This document shows, piece after piece, positions 1-6,670 of a DNA stretch of 24,942 nucleotides. A model generated the notes under the pieces. That model was not told the origin of the DNA and did not search any database. It saw only the letters and a program-made list of their open reading frames with translations. The first letter of the stretch is position 1, and every line of letters begins with the position of its first letter. Position numbers and translations under genes: made by a program. The stretch is from a virus: the IMG/VR virus record IMGVR_UViG_3300043568_000370, positions 1-24,942 of that record; one strand, 5' to 3'.

Positions 1-1640
1 TATATTTTTTTGATGTTTATAATAATAAACCATTAAAGGTTGAGTTATATAATTTCTTTAAATCTATGAACGATAAATGGATTGCAGGAAATTCTATAGG
101 TCAAAGGTCACTTTTAGAAGAGTTTTTATTTTTAGATAAGGCCAATAAAGACATAGGTAATGAATATTATATAGACATAGCACGATTACTTAATTTAGGA
201 GAACCCGAAAACATTAAACAAAATTTATTCAGTTCAATATCAATATTATTACAAGATACGGGTTTTGATTTAAGGGCATTACCAGCTTATATTAATTTCT
301 ATGGAACAAATTTTTCAAACACACCTAAATTAACACCATCCAAAAAAATAGCACAAAATATATTTGGAACATTCTTAGAAGTTGATTATCAAGAATCATC
401 ACCTAAAATTATTGTACAATATGTAGGTAAAAATTCGACAAGACCTGATATGTCAGATAATAAAAAATATAGATTTACTGACGATAGTTTTAATATTGGT
501 AATACCAATAACAATCCAGTTATGATTACTTTACCTAAAGTATTTCAAACAGGAGATTTATCTAAAACAAATAAAGTAGTTGCATTTGAAGTAAGTTTTG
601 GAGATCAAAATCAAAGTATTTTTAAAGGTATTAGTTTAGATCAGGCATCAATTAAAAATACTACAGAGTCATTTTATGTATTAGAAAACTTAGCTAGAAG
701 TGAATCAGGTTCATCATCACATAATGTTGATATTGGTTTATATGAGTATTATAGACAAGCGGCATACACATGTGAAATAACTTGTATGGGTAATGTTATG
801 ATACAACCTACGATGTTTTTCTATTTAAAAAATATCCCTATGTTTAAAGGAACATATTGGATAACTGAAGTTGGTCATGAAATTAGAAATAATAATATTG
901 TAACCAAATTTAAAGGATCAAGAATGCCATACACGGCATTACCAGATTTGACAGATTCATTTATGTCAAGTTATAGAACATTATTTGATAAACTACAACA
1001 AAAGGCAATCAATAGGGTTAATGGTTCAGATAAAGTTACGGAAACAAGTGCATCTATTGTCACTGCCGATGGTAGTCAATACACATATGATATGGGTCCT
1101 GATAAAAAGAAAGTACCGGGAGAAAAGGTTACTTTAGACGATGTGGGAGTAACCGTAAATGGAATACCATATAATGGATTTAATGAATTTAGATATATTG
1201 TTCAAGTTGAATATAAAGGAGATAAATGGTTAAGAGCACAGGTGGTTAGAATGGGAGAATCAAATTATTCAATGAACGATACAGATAGTATGTCTTTAAT
1301 AACTAAATCTAATTTTAAACAAGATCCAGCGTTTACTTGGGGTAATATTAGACAATTTAGTGATAAAAATTATTTCTATTCAACCAGATTTATTTTAGAT
1401 AAAATGGATGTTAATGAAACATTAACAGATTATAAAACACTTTTCCTAAATCCAAATAAAAATAAAAATATAACAGTAAATCATCAAGATAGTTCAGATA
1501 AAACTAAACCAATAGCTAGAGGTCCAATTGACAATATTAGGGATGAAAAAGAATATGGAATTGCTCTATCACCTAAATTGATGAAAGATTTAGATTTACA
1601 AGATGGTGATATTGTTTATTTTAAATTGGAGAAAGTGTAA
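1..1640 (+). CDS. Baseplate-hub-like structural protein (5' end outside window)
   Basis: The frame is open from the first bases of the window through the ATG at 66, with no stop, so the gene very probably begins upstream and 66 is an internal methionine. At least 545 residues are visible. Around positions 786-930 there is a segment of the type MGNVMIQPTMFFYL followed by NIPMFKGTYWI and EVGHEI. This resembles the C-terminal part of tail-hub and late-control-type proteins (T4 gp27, XkdQ, gpD), where a beta domain ends in a V-x-H turn. The C-terminal stretch (about 1555-1640) reads as a small beta-rich domain ending in DGDIVYFKLEKV. No catalytic motif is evident. Membership of the phage structural block is supported by its neighbours. 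The specific role as a hub protein is an inference of moderate confidence; another baseplate component is the alternative. Confidence 0.55.
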   Translation, partial: YFFDVYNNKPLKVELYNFFKSMNDKWIAGNSIGQRSLLEEFLFLDKANKDIGNEYYIDIARLLNLGEPENIKQNLFSSISILLQDTGFDLRALPAYINFYGTNFSNTPKLTPSKKIAQNIFGTFLEVDYQESSPKIIVQYVGKNSTRPDMSDNKKYRFTDDSFNIGNTNNNPVMITLPKVFQTGDLSKTNKVVAFEVSFGDQNQSIFKGISLDQASIKNTTESFYVLENLARSESGSSSHNVDIGLYEYYRQAAYTCEITCMGNVMIQPTMFFYLKNIPMFKGTYWITEVGHEIRNNNIVTKFKGSRMPYTALPDLTDSFMSSYRTLFDKLQQKAINRVNGSDKVTETSASIVTADGSQYTYDMGPDKKKVPGEKVTLDDVGVTVNGIPYNGFNEFRYIVQVEYKGDKWLRAQVVRMGESNYSMNDTDSMSLITKSNFKQDPAFTWGNIRQFSDKNYFYSTRFILDKMDVNETLTDYKTLFLNPNKNKNITVNHQDSSDKTKPIARGPIDNIRDEKEYGIALSPKLMKDLDLQDGDIVYFKLEKV

Positions 1641-1657
1641 TATTAATAAAACTTGGG

Positions 1658-1666
1658 ATATTTATA
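1658..1666 (+). promoter_or_regulatory. TATTTATA element, candidate late promoter
   Basis: ATATTTATA lies 17 nt before the ATG at 1684 and is followed by an A/T-rich tract. Closely similar elements precede the genes at 10546, 12885 and 22315. The sequence partly resembles the Bacteroidota -7 consensus TAnnTTTG. In such an AT-rich genome chance occurrence is a real possibility. Confidence 0.35.
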
Positions 1667-1683
1667 GTAATAAAACAAATATT

Positions 1684-1887
1684 ATGGAAAATAATAGATT
1701 AAATAATACCATGGATCAGTTTTTAAACCCTAAAAAGGTTAAAAACGTATCTAATGATGGTATGGAAAGAGAAGAATGTGATTTAGTAACAGGAGAATGT
1801 TATACAATCAGAGAAAAAGACGGTATCGTTGAAAGAATAAATAAAAGATATATTACCAATGACGGTAGACAATTATTACAAGATTAA
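1684..1887 (+). CDS. Small hypothetical protein (67 aa) with two cysteines
   Basis: The frame is open from 1603, but the upstream part overlaps the end of the previous gene. The ATG at 1684 follows a TATTTATA element and an A-rich leader, so it is the preferred start. The product is 67 residues, charged and hydrophilic, with C32 and C39 in ECDLVTGECY and a C-terminal part rich in charged residues. No signal peptide or membrane segment is seen. I do not recognise the family. The next gene starts 3 nt after its stop, which suggests co-expression with the structural genes that follow. It could be a minor virion protein or a chaperone; neither is shown by the sequence. Confidence 0.65.
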   Translation: MENNRLNNTMDQFLNPKKVKNVSNDGMEREECDLVTGECYTIREKDGIVERINKRYITNDGRQLLQD

Positions 1888-1890
1888 GCC

Positions 1891-2568
1891 ATGTTAGAGA
1901 AAAAATTATTAGAAGAAGTAAAACGTTTTAATGCTATCAACAAGTATAGTAAGAAAATGATCATGGAGCAAGACGCTCCACCACCAGCACCAGCAGAAGA
2001 TCCATTAGGTGATGTACCACCTCCACCAGCAGGTGATGTACCTCCTCCACCTCCAGCAGGTGACATGGGTGGTGATGTACCACCTCCACCAGCAGATGAT
2101 ATGGGAACCCCTCCAATGGATGAAGCAGGTATGGGTGGTGATACTGAAGAAATGGATATTACAGATTTAGTTAATATGACTAAGAATATCAAAAACGACC
2201 TTGAAAATAATAAACAAGACAATTCTGCGGTTATAAATAAAATGGACGACGTATTCACCAAATTGAATGACTTAGAAAGTAAATTGGCTCAAATGGATCA
2301 AGTTATGGCTAAGATTGACCAATTAGGAGCAACAGTTGAGGCTAACAAACCTAAAACTGAAATTGAAAAATTGGAAATGAGATCTTTAGATTCATACCCA
2401 TTCAATGAAAAACCACAAGAGTTCTTCGCACACAAACAAGGTGAAATGAGAGCTAGTGGTAAAAACGAATATGTATTAACTAAGGATGATGTTGAAAACT
2501 ACGCTCCTGACGCATTAAGATCATCATTTAACCCAAACGAAGAACAAAAAGATGAATATAGCTTCTAA
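1891..2568 (+). CDS. Proline-rich, coiled-coil structural protein
   Basis: The product is 225 residues in three parts. The N-terminus (1-27) is a basic amphipathic helix. Residues about 29-80 are a low-complexity region built from PPPP blocks separated by AGD or MGGD spacers. Residues about 88-165 form a predicted helical coiled coil with repeated hydrophobic positions (NDLESKLAQMDQVMAKIDQL). The acidic C-terminus ends in DEYSF. The layout suggests an elongated, multimeric virion or assembly protein, with the proline region as a flexible spacer. The start at 1891 lies 3 nt after the previous stop. The 3' end overlaps the next gene by 17 nt, so translation of the two is probably coupled. No known family is recognised. 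Confidence 0.7.
   Translation: MLEKKLLEEVKRFNAINKYSKKMIMEQDAPPPAPAEDPLGDVPPPPAGDVPPPPPAGDMGGDVPPPPADDMGTPPMDEAGMGGDTEEMDITDLVNMTKNIKNDLENNKQDNSAVINKMDDVFTKLNDLESKLAQMDQVMAKIDQLGATVEANKPKTEIEKLEMRSLDSYPFNEKPQEFFAHKQGEMRASGKNEYVLTKDDVENYAPDALRSSFNPNEEQKDEYSF
2008..2100 (+). repeat. Proline-coding short repeats
   Basis: GGTGATGTACC begins at 2008, 2032 and 2071, each followed by a CCT/CCA-rich tract encoding DVPPPP. The spacing is uneven (24 and 39 nt), so these are degenerate in-frame repeats, not a perfect tandem array. They make the proline-rich spacer of the surrounding gene. Confidence 0.7.
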
Positions 2569-2923
2569 AATAAAGTTCTTAATGGAACTTCAGGCTCAAG
2601 TTAAGATTAACCATTGGCAAACCAAAGGTTACGCAAGACATAAAGCCTTTGACAAGTTATATGAAGGATTAGTTGATTTGACAGACACGTTTGCTGAGGC
2701 CGCGATGGGTAAGTACGGTAGATTTAAATTAGAAAATGAAGATAAAACATTAAACGTTGTAAATTTATCTGAATTGGATTTAAAGAACATGTTACAAACA
2801 TCTAAAGAGGCGTTAATCCAATGGAGTAGTGAGTTTGATTCAACAGATACGGATTTATTGAATATCCGTGATGAGATTTTAGGACTATTAAATAAAATAA
2901 CATATCTATTAACATTAGAATAA
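2552..2923 (+). CDS. Compact Dps-like (ferritin-fold) protein, DUF5856-like
   Basis: The product is 123 residues and mostly helical. Residues 21-49 contain H21-W22, G26, H30, D34, D45 and E49. E. coli Dps has ferroxidase ligands H51, H63, D67, D78 and E82, with W52 beside H51. The H30/D34/D45/E49 spacing (+4, +11, +4) matches H63/D67/D78/E82 exactly, and HWQTKG matches HWNMRG. The loop between the two histidines is three residues shorter. A C-terminal helix, about residues 98-123, matches the position of the last Dps helix, so the four-helix core seems complete. The protein lacks the DNA-binding N-terminal tail of E. coli Dps. It also resembles phage DUF5856 proteins as I recall them. Predicted role: iron oxidation and storage or peroxide protection, or a structural protein that keeps the ferritin fold. 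The gene overlaps the preceding structural gene by 17 nt. Confidence 0.7.
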   Translation: MNIASKIKFLMELQAQVKINHWQTKGYARHKAFDKLYEGLVDLTDTFAEAAMGKYGRFKLENEDKTLNVVNLSELDLKNMLQTSKEALIQWSSEFDSTDTDLLNIRDEILGLLNKITYLLTLE

Positions 2924-2944
2924 AAATAAAAAAAAATATTTAAG

Positions 2945-3172
2945 ATGCAATCAGGATCAGCAGCAAGAACAGCTTCAAATACAGCAACAGGTTCATTAAC
3001 ATATATCGATGGTTTAATATCAGGAGCAACAGCTCAAGGACAATATCAAATTACTTTAGACCCAAGATACGTGAATGACGCAATAGTAACCACATTAAGA
3101 AATTATGGTTATAAAATTCAGACTAAGAACAATTTCATGGGTACCAATAACGATTATGTGATTAGTTGGTAA
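2945..3172 (+). CDS. Small hypothetical virion-block protein (75 aa)
   Basis: The product is 75 residues. The N-terminus is rich in Ser, Ala, Thr and Gly. A compact domain follows, with ISGATAQGQYQITLDPRYV, a short helix and GYKI, ending in DYVISW. The pattern (strand, helix, strand, hydrophobic C-terminus) suggests a small alpha/beta module that may be part of the particle. There are no cysteines, signal peptide or membrane segment. It is the last gene before the terminator at 3198-3226 and follows the Dps-like gene by about 20 nt. I do not recognise the family. The start is the only ATG near the 5' end; no Shine-Dalgarno is present. Confidence 0.65.
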   Translation: MQSGSAARTASNTATGSLTYIDGLISGATAQGQYQITLDPRYVNDAIVTTLRNYGYKIQTKNNFMGTNNDYVISW

Positions 3173-3197
3173 CAAAAAAATACTTTAAAAATAATTC

Positions 3198-3226
3198 AAC
3201 CCAGATTTTATAGTCTGGGTTTTTTT
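3198..3226 (+). terminator. Intrinsic terminator after the small structural genes
   Basis: An 8-bp perfect stem, AACCCAGA with TCTGGGTT, encloses an 8-nt loop. The 3' arm runs into a seven-T tract at 3220-3226. This is a textbook rho-independent terminator. It separates the structural block from the replication island. Confidence 0.9.
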
Positions 3227-3272
3227 ATGTATATTATAACATAAATGATTTTATAATTTAAATTTTAATTCT
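3227..3272 (+). promoter_or_regulatory. Leader and probable promoter region of the SSB gene
   Basis: These 46 nt between the terminator and the SSB start are almost entirely A/T and include TATAAT at 3252-3257. Because a strong terminator lies directly upstream, transcription of the replication island probably starts here. The TATTTAT element seen before the structural genes is absent. No Shine-Dalgarno sequence precedes the ATG. The exact start site cannot be read from sequence. Confidence 0.45.
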
Positions 3273-4115
3273 ATGAGTACATTTGATGCAGTACTTGCAC
3301 AGTACGAGAAAAACAAAAACGCCACAGGTGGCAACAACAACAAGATATCCTCAGAGGATAGATTAAAACGTTATTTCACAACCGTATTACAAAAAGGTTC
3401 TAAAGGTGAAGAAAGACGTATCCGTATTTTACCTACAAAAGATGGTTCTTCACCATTCGTAGAGGTAAAGTTCCACGAAGTTCAAGTGGACGGAAAATGG
3501 GTTAAATTATATGACCCAGCACAAGAAGGAAAACGTTCTCCATTAAATGAGGTTTACGAAGGATTGATGATGAGTGGTGTAGATTCTGACAAAGAATTAG
3601 CACGTAACTACCGTTCTCGTAAGTTTTATATCGTTAAAGTGATCGATCGTGATCATGAAGCTGATGGAGTTAAATTTTGGAGATTTAAACATAATCACAA
3701 AGGTGATGGTGTTATTGACAAAATCTTCCCAATCTTCCGTAATAAAGGAGATGTTACCAATCCTGAAAATGGTCGTGATTTGATCTTGTCTTTGGCTTTA
3801 ACAAAAGCGGGAACAGGTAAAGAATACACAGTTATCAATTCAGTATTAAACGACGATCCAAGTCCATTACATACTGACGCAGACGTTGCAAAAACGTGGT
3901 TAGATGATGAGTTAACTTGGTCAGATGTTTACTCTAAAAAAGGTGAAGATTATTTGGAAATGGTTGCGAGAGGTGAAGTTCCACGTTGGGATACCGCAAG
4001 TAGCAAATGGGTTTCTAATTTAACAACAGAAGAAACTATCGGAGCACCGAAGTCTTCAACTCCTGTTGTTGATCCACAAGATGACGCAGAAGTAGACGGT
4101 GACTTACCGTTCTAA
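3273..4115 (+). CDS. 32: gp32-like single-stranded DNA-binding protein
   Basis: The product is 280 residues, near the size of T4 gp32 (301). It should coat single-stranded DNA during replication and recombination. The basic N-terminal part (about 1-60) contains RLKRYF and GEERRIRILP. The core has WVKLYDP, RNYRSRKFYIVKVI and FWRFKHNHKG, characteristic of gp32-like OB folds. The C-terminus is acidic and ends DGDLPF. T4 gp32 binds zinc through cysteines; this protein has no cysteine at all, so a zinc site of that kind is absent. The DLPF end resembles the DDDIPF tip of bacterial SSB, which recruits host repair proteins, and is unlike the T4 gp32 end. Arginine is often coded by CGT here, more than in the tail genes, which may reflect high expression. 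The gene is first in the replication island. Confidence 0.85.
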   Translation: MSTFDAVLAQYEKNKNATGGNNNKISSEDRLKRYFTTVLQKGSKGEERRIRILPTKDGSSPFVEVKFHEVQVDGKWVKLYDPAQEGKRSPLNEVYEGLMMSGVDSDKELARNYRSRKFYIVKVIDRDHEADGVKFWRFKHNHKGDGVIDKIFPIFRNKGDVTNPENGRDLILSLALTKAGTGKEYTVINSVLNDDPSPLHTDADVAKTWLDDELTWSDVYSKKGEDYLEMVARGEVPRWDTASSKWVSNLTTEETIGAPKSSTPVVDPQDDAEVDGDLPF

Positions 4116-4126
4116 TTATTAACGGA

Positions 4127-4158
4127 GGGGTGGAGATAACGTCAGAAACCCCATTTTT
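4127..4158 (+). terminator. Possible weak terminator or attenuator between SSB and recombinase genes
   Basis: GGGGT at 4127-4131 can pair with ACCCC at 4148-4152, leaving a 16-nt loop, with five T residues at 4154-4158. The stem is short and the loop large. If active it would let SSB be made in excess of the downstream proteins. It may equally be chance. Confidence 0.3.
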
Positions 4159-4169
4159 AAAACAATATT

Positions 4170-5150
4170 ATGGCAGGTATAAAAAAGACTGATTTTTCAG
4201 CAATTAAAAAGAAGTTCTCGAAAGAGGCAGAATATAAACCAGATCGTTTCTTTGATTTGGGAGATGCTTTCTTAGACGCTTGTGGTATTCCAGGTCCTGC
4301 AATGGGACACATCAATATGTTGTTAGGACATAGTGATACGGGTAAAACAACAGCACTTGTAAAAGCTGCGGTTGATGCACAAAAGAAAGGAGTCGTTCCT
4401 GTGTTTGTTATTACCGAACAAAAATGGAGTTGGGATCATGCGGAGTTAATGGGGTTTAATAAAGATGGAGACTATCTTTTCAATAGTGATTTTGAATATA
4501 TCGAACAAATTACAGAATATATCAACGAACTATTAGACGCACAAGAGAAAGGAGATTTACCTCACGATTTATTAATCTTATGGGATTCGGTAGGTTCGGT
4601 TCCATGTAAGATGACTTACGATGGTAAAGGTGGTAAACAACACAACGCATCGGTATTAGCCGATAAAATTGGAATGGGTATCAACCAACGTATTTCAGGG
4701 TCAAGAAGAACAGATAAACCTTATACAAACACATTAATCATTGTTAACCAACCTTGGGTAGAATTACCTGATAATCCTTTCGGACAACCAAAGATTAAAG
4801 CAAAAGGTGGAGAAGCAATTTGGTTAAACTCAAGTATCGTATTCTTATTTGGTAATCAAAAAGGAGCGGGAACAACAAAAATCTCAATCACAAAAGATAA
4901 GAGAAAAGTAAAAATTGCAACAAGAACGAAAATCTCAATTATGAAAAACCACATCAATGGTTTAGGATATGAGGATGGACGTATCTTGGTTACATCACAC
5001 GGATTTATGCCAGGTAGAGAAGACACTGAAGAGAAGAAATCTATCGAGGAGTATAAAAAAGAAAGTGGTGATTACATCAGTAAGATGTTAGGTGTTAATG
5101 TTACAGACATCGCAGACGTAGAAGTTGTAACAGAAGAAAGTGATCTTTAA
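4170..5150 (+). CDS. uvsX: UvsX/RecA-like recombinase
   Basis: The product is 326 residues, shorter than E. coli RecA (352) or T4 UvsX (391). It should form filaments on single-stranded DNA and catalyse strand exchange using ATP. Residues 53-60 are a canonical Walker A motif, GHSDTGKT, with K59. E83 in VITEQ is a candidate for the catalytic glutamate (RecA E96). HDLLILWDSVGSVP at about 130-143 is Walker B. The DNA-binding loop region follows, with GINQRISGSRR and the NQPW strand at about 190-200, and then a lysine-rich region. The acidic C-terminus (EEKKSIEEYKK to EESDL) is typical of the family. T4 UvsX has a divergent P-loop, so this protein looks closer to cellular RecA at that site. It lies between SSB and the 5' nuclease, as expected for recombination-dependent replication. 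Confidence 0.88.
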   Translation: MAGIKKTDFSAIKKKFSKEAEYKPDRFFDLGDAFLDACGIPGPAMGHINMLLGHSDTGKTTALVKAAVDAQKKGVVPVFVITEQKWSWDHAELMGFNKDGDYLFNSDFEYIEQITEYINELLDAQEKGDLPHDLLILWDSVGSVPCKMTYDGKGGKQHNASVLADKIGMGINQRISGSRRTDKPYTNTLIIVNQPWVELPDNPFGQPKIKAKGGEAIWLNSSIVFLFGNQKGAGTTKISITKDKRKVKIATRTKISIMKNHINGLGYEDGRILVTSHGFMPGREDTEEKKSIEEYKKESGDYISKMLGVNVTDIADVEVVTEESDL

Positions 5151-5159
5151 ATTTAACAA

Positions 5160-6194
5160 ATGTCGGTTTTACTTGTTGATGGAGACAATCTATTAACTAT
5201 TGGTTATTACGGTGCAAAGAACGTGTTTTATAAAGGAACGCACATCGGTGGTATCTACCACTTTCTAAACACTTTAAGAAGATCTTTTGAACAATACCAA
5301 TTAGATAAGATTGTTGTCTTTTGGGACGGATTAGAAGGATCTCAATGTAGAAGAAAAATATATTCTCATTACAAGGAAAACAGAAGACAAAGAGTTAGAA
5401 CAGAAGAAGATTTACAATCTTACTTATATCAGAGAGATAGAATCAAACAATATCTTGAAGAGGTTTATGTAAGACAAGGGGAATTTGAGTATTGTGAGAC
5501 TGATGACAACATCGCTTACTATACTCAAAATTCACCCAACGAAAGGAAAATTATTTATTCATCAGACGGGGACTTAACTCAACTCGTTTCACAAAACACA
5601 CAAGTTTACAATCCATCACATAGGAAATTATATTCACCTAATGATATAATCGTTTACGAACACGAAGAAATTCTCATCGAAAATGTTCGTTTAGTTAAAA
5701 TGATTTGTGGAGACTCATCAGACAACATTGCAGGAATAAGAGGAATGGGACTCAAAAGATTATTGTCTTTGGTTCCTGAACTAAGAAATCAACCAATTAC
5801 AGTTGATCAGGTTAGAGATAGATGTAACCAATTATTTGAACAAGACAAACATAATAAGTTAATTGCTAATTTATTGACAGGTGTTACAAAACACGGTGTA
5901 CTCGGTGAGGAATTCTTCGACGTAAACAATAGGATAGTAAGTTTGGATGAACCGTTTTTAACGGACGACGCAAAAGAAACCATAGATCTATTAATAAATG
6001 AACCGTTAGACCAAGAAGGTAGATCATATAAAAATGCAATGAAGATGATGCAAGAAGACGGAATCTTCAACATCTTACCAAAAGCGGAAGACGCTTGGAT
6101 AAATTTTATAAACCCTTTTCTTAGATTAACAAGAAAAGAAAAAAACATAAATAATAATAAAACAAAAACAATTAAAGTAAGACCCTATGAGTAG
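5160..6194 (+). CDS. rnh: FEN/T4 RNase H-type 5'-3' nuclease
   Basis: The product is 344 residues of the flap/5' nuclease family, with a PIN-like fold followed by a helix-hairpin-helix. Metal-binding acids appear in the expected order: D7 and D9 in LLVDGDN, D56 in VVFWDG, E113, D115 and D116 in ETDDN, D136 and D138 in SSDGDL, and D185 and D188 in CGDSSDNI. GIRGMGLKR at 192-200 is the H2TH-type DNA contact. The usual job is to remove RNA primers and flaps from lagging-strand fragments. T4 RNase H is 305 residues, so this is slightly longer, with extra C-terminal sequence ending in a lysine-rich, poly-Asn tail. It starts 9 nt after the recombinase stop, and its last 8 nt overlap the next gene. 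Confidence 0.88.
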   Translation: MSVLLVDGDNLLTIGYYGAKNVFYKGTHIGGIYHFLNTLRRSFEQYQLDKIVVFWDGLEGSQCRRKIYSHYKENRRQRVRTEEDLQSYLYQRDRIKQYLEEVYVRQGEFEYCETDDNIAYYTQNSPNERKIIYSSDGDLTQLVSQNTQVYNPSHRKLYSPNDIIVYEHEEILIENVRLVKMICGDSSDNIAGIRGMGLKRLLSLVPELRNQPITVDQVRDRCNQLFEQDKHNKLIANLLTGVTKHGVLGEEFFDVNNRIVSLDEPFLTDDAKETIDLLINEPLDQEGRSYKNAMKMMQEDGIFNILPKAEDAWINFINPFLRLTRKEKNINNNKTKTIKVRPYE

Positions 6195-6645
6195 AGATTA
6201 CCAAAACCAAGACAACATAACCAAATTTGAGTTCTTGTTGTCATTAGAAGGACATATCGTATGTCAAAGATTTTTTAACGTTAGAGATCATGTTGATCAG
6301 GCTAGACGTTCAATGGATCTTCACTATTATATAAAAAATATTTGTGAGGATTTTATGGAAGATTTGAAAATAAAAAGTTCTAACTATCTATGTGAGAATC
6401 AAAACTATATCCTTCATTCGGAGGTTGTGGATGAGTCGGCAATTCCAGAAAAAGAACATTTTTTAATGGAAATTAAGTTGGGCGAGGATGTATTTATTCA
6501 AAGACTATTCCCCGCATATCTTTATCATCCAAAGGCAAGATACACGGTGGACATTCGTCCAAGATTGAAGAGAATTTTGTCAGATTTGACAGACATTTTG
6601 TCTTCAGAAGAATTGGAGACAAGTTATTTAGGATACGAATTATAA
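6187..6645 (+). CDS. Conserved-context protein of unknown function (152 aa)
   Basis: The product is 152 residues, apparently soluble, with mixed alpha/beta character. It begins with NITKFEFLLSLEGHIVCQRFF, like a short beta hairpin, then a helical region with HYYIKNICEDFMEDLK. Two similar strand segments follow, HFLMEIKLGEDVFIQRLF and YTVDIRPRLKRILSDLTD. The FLLSLEGHIVCQRFF and MEIKLGEDVFIQRLF segments look like two related strand pairs, suggesting an internal duplication or pseudo-symmetry. No catalytic motif is recognised. The gene overlaps the 5' nuclease by 8 nt and lies 25 nt before the helicase gene, so a replisome accessory role is plausible, but nothing in the sequence proves it. Confidence 0.7.
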   Translation: MSRDYQNQDNITKFEFLLSLEGHIVCQRFFNVRDHVDQARRSMDLHYYIKNICEDFMEDLKIKSSNYLCENQNYILHSEVVDESAIPEKEHFLMEIKLGEDVFIQRLFPAYLYHPKARYTVDIRPRLKRILSDLTDILSSEELETSYLGYEL

Positions 6646-6670
6646 GAAAAAACAATATATAATAAACACT

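Noticed and set aside
66-1640. ATG at 66 as the true start of the first gene
   Set aside because: The frame is open upstream to the window edge and the upstream codons read as ordinary protein (VYNNKPLKVELYNFFKS), so the gene is 5'-truncated by the window.
1884-2261. Minus-strand open frame rich in Gly, Pro and Ser
   Set aside because: It is the antisense of the proline-rich repeat and coiled-coil gene; its low complexity comes from the CCA/CCT codons on the + strand, and it has no leader or family resemblance.
5807-6148. Minus-strand 113-aa open frame
   Set aside because: It lies wholly inside the 5' nuclease gene, has no recognisable motif, and the nuclease reading is strongly supported.
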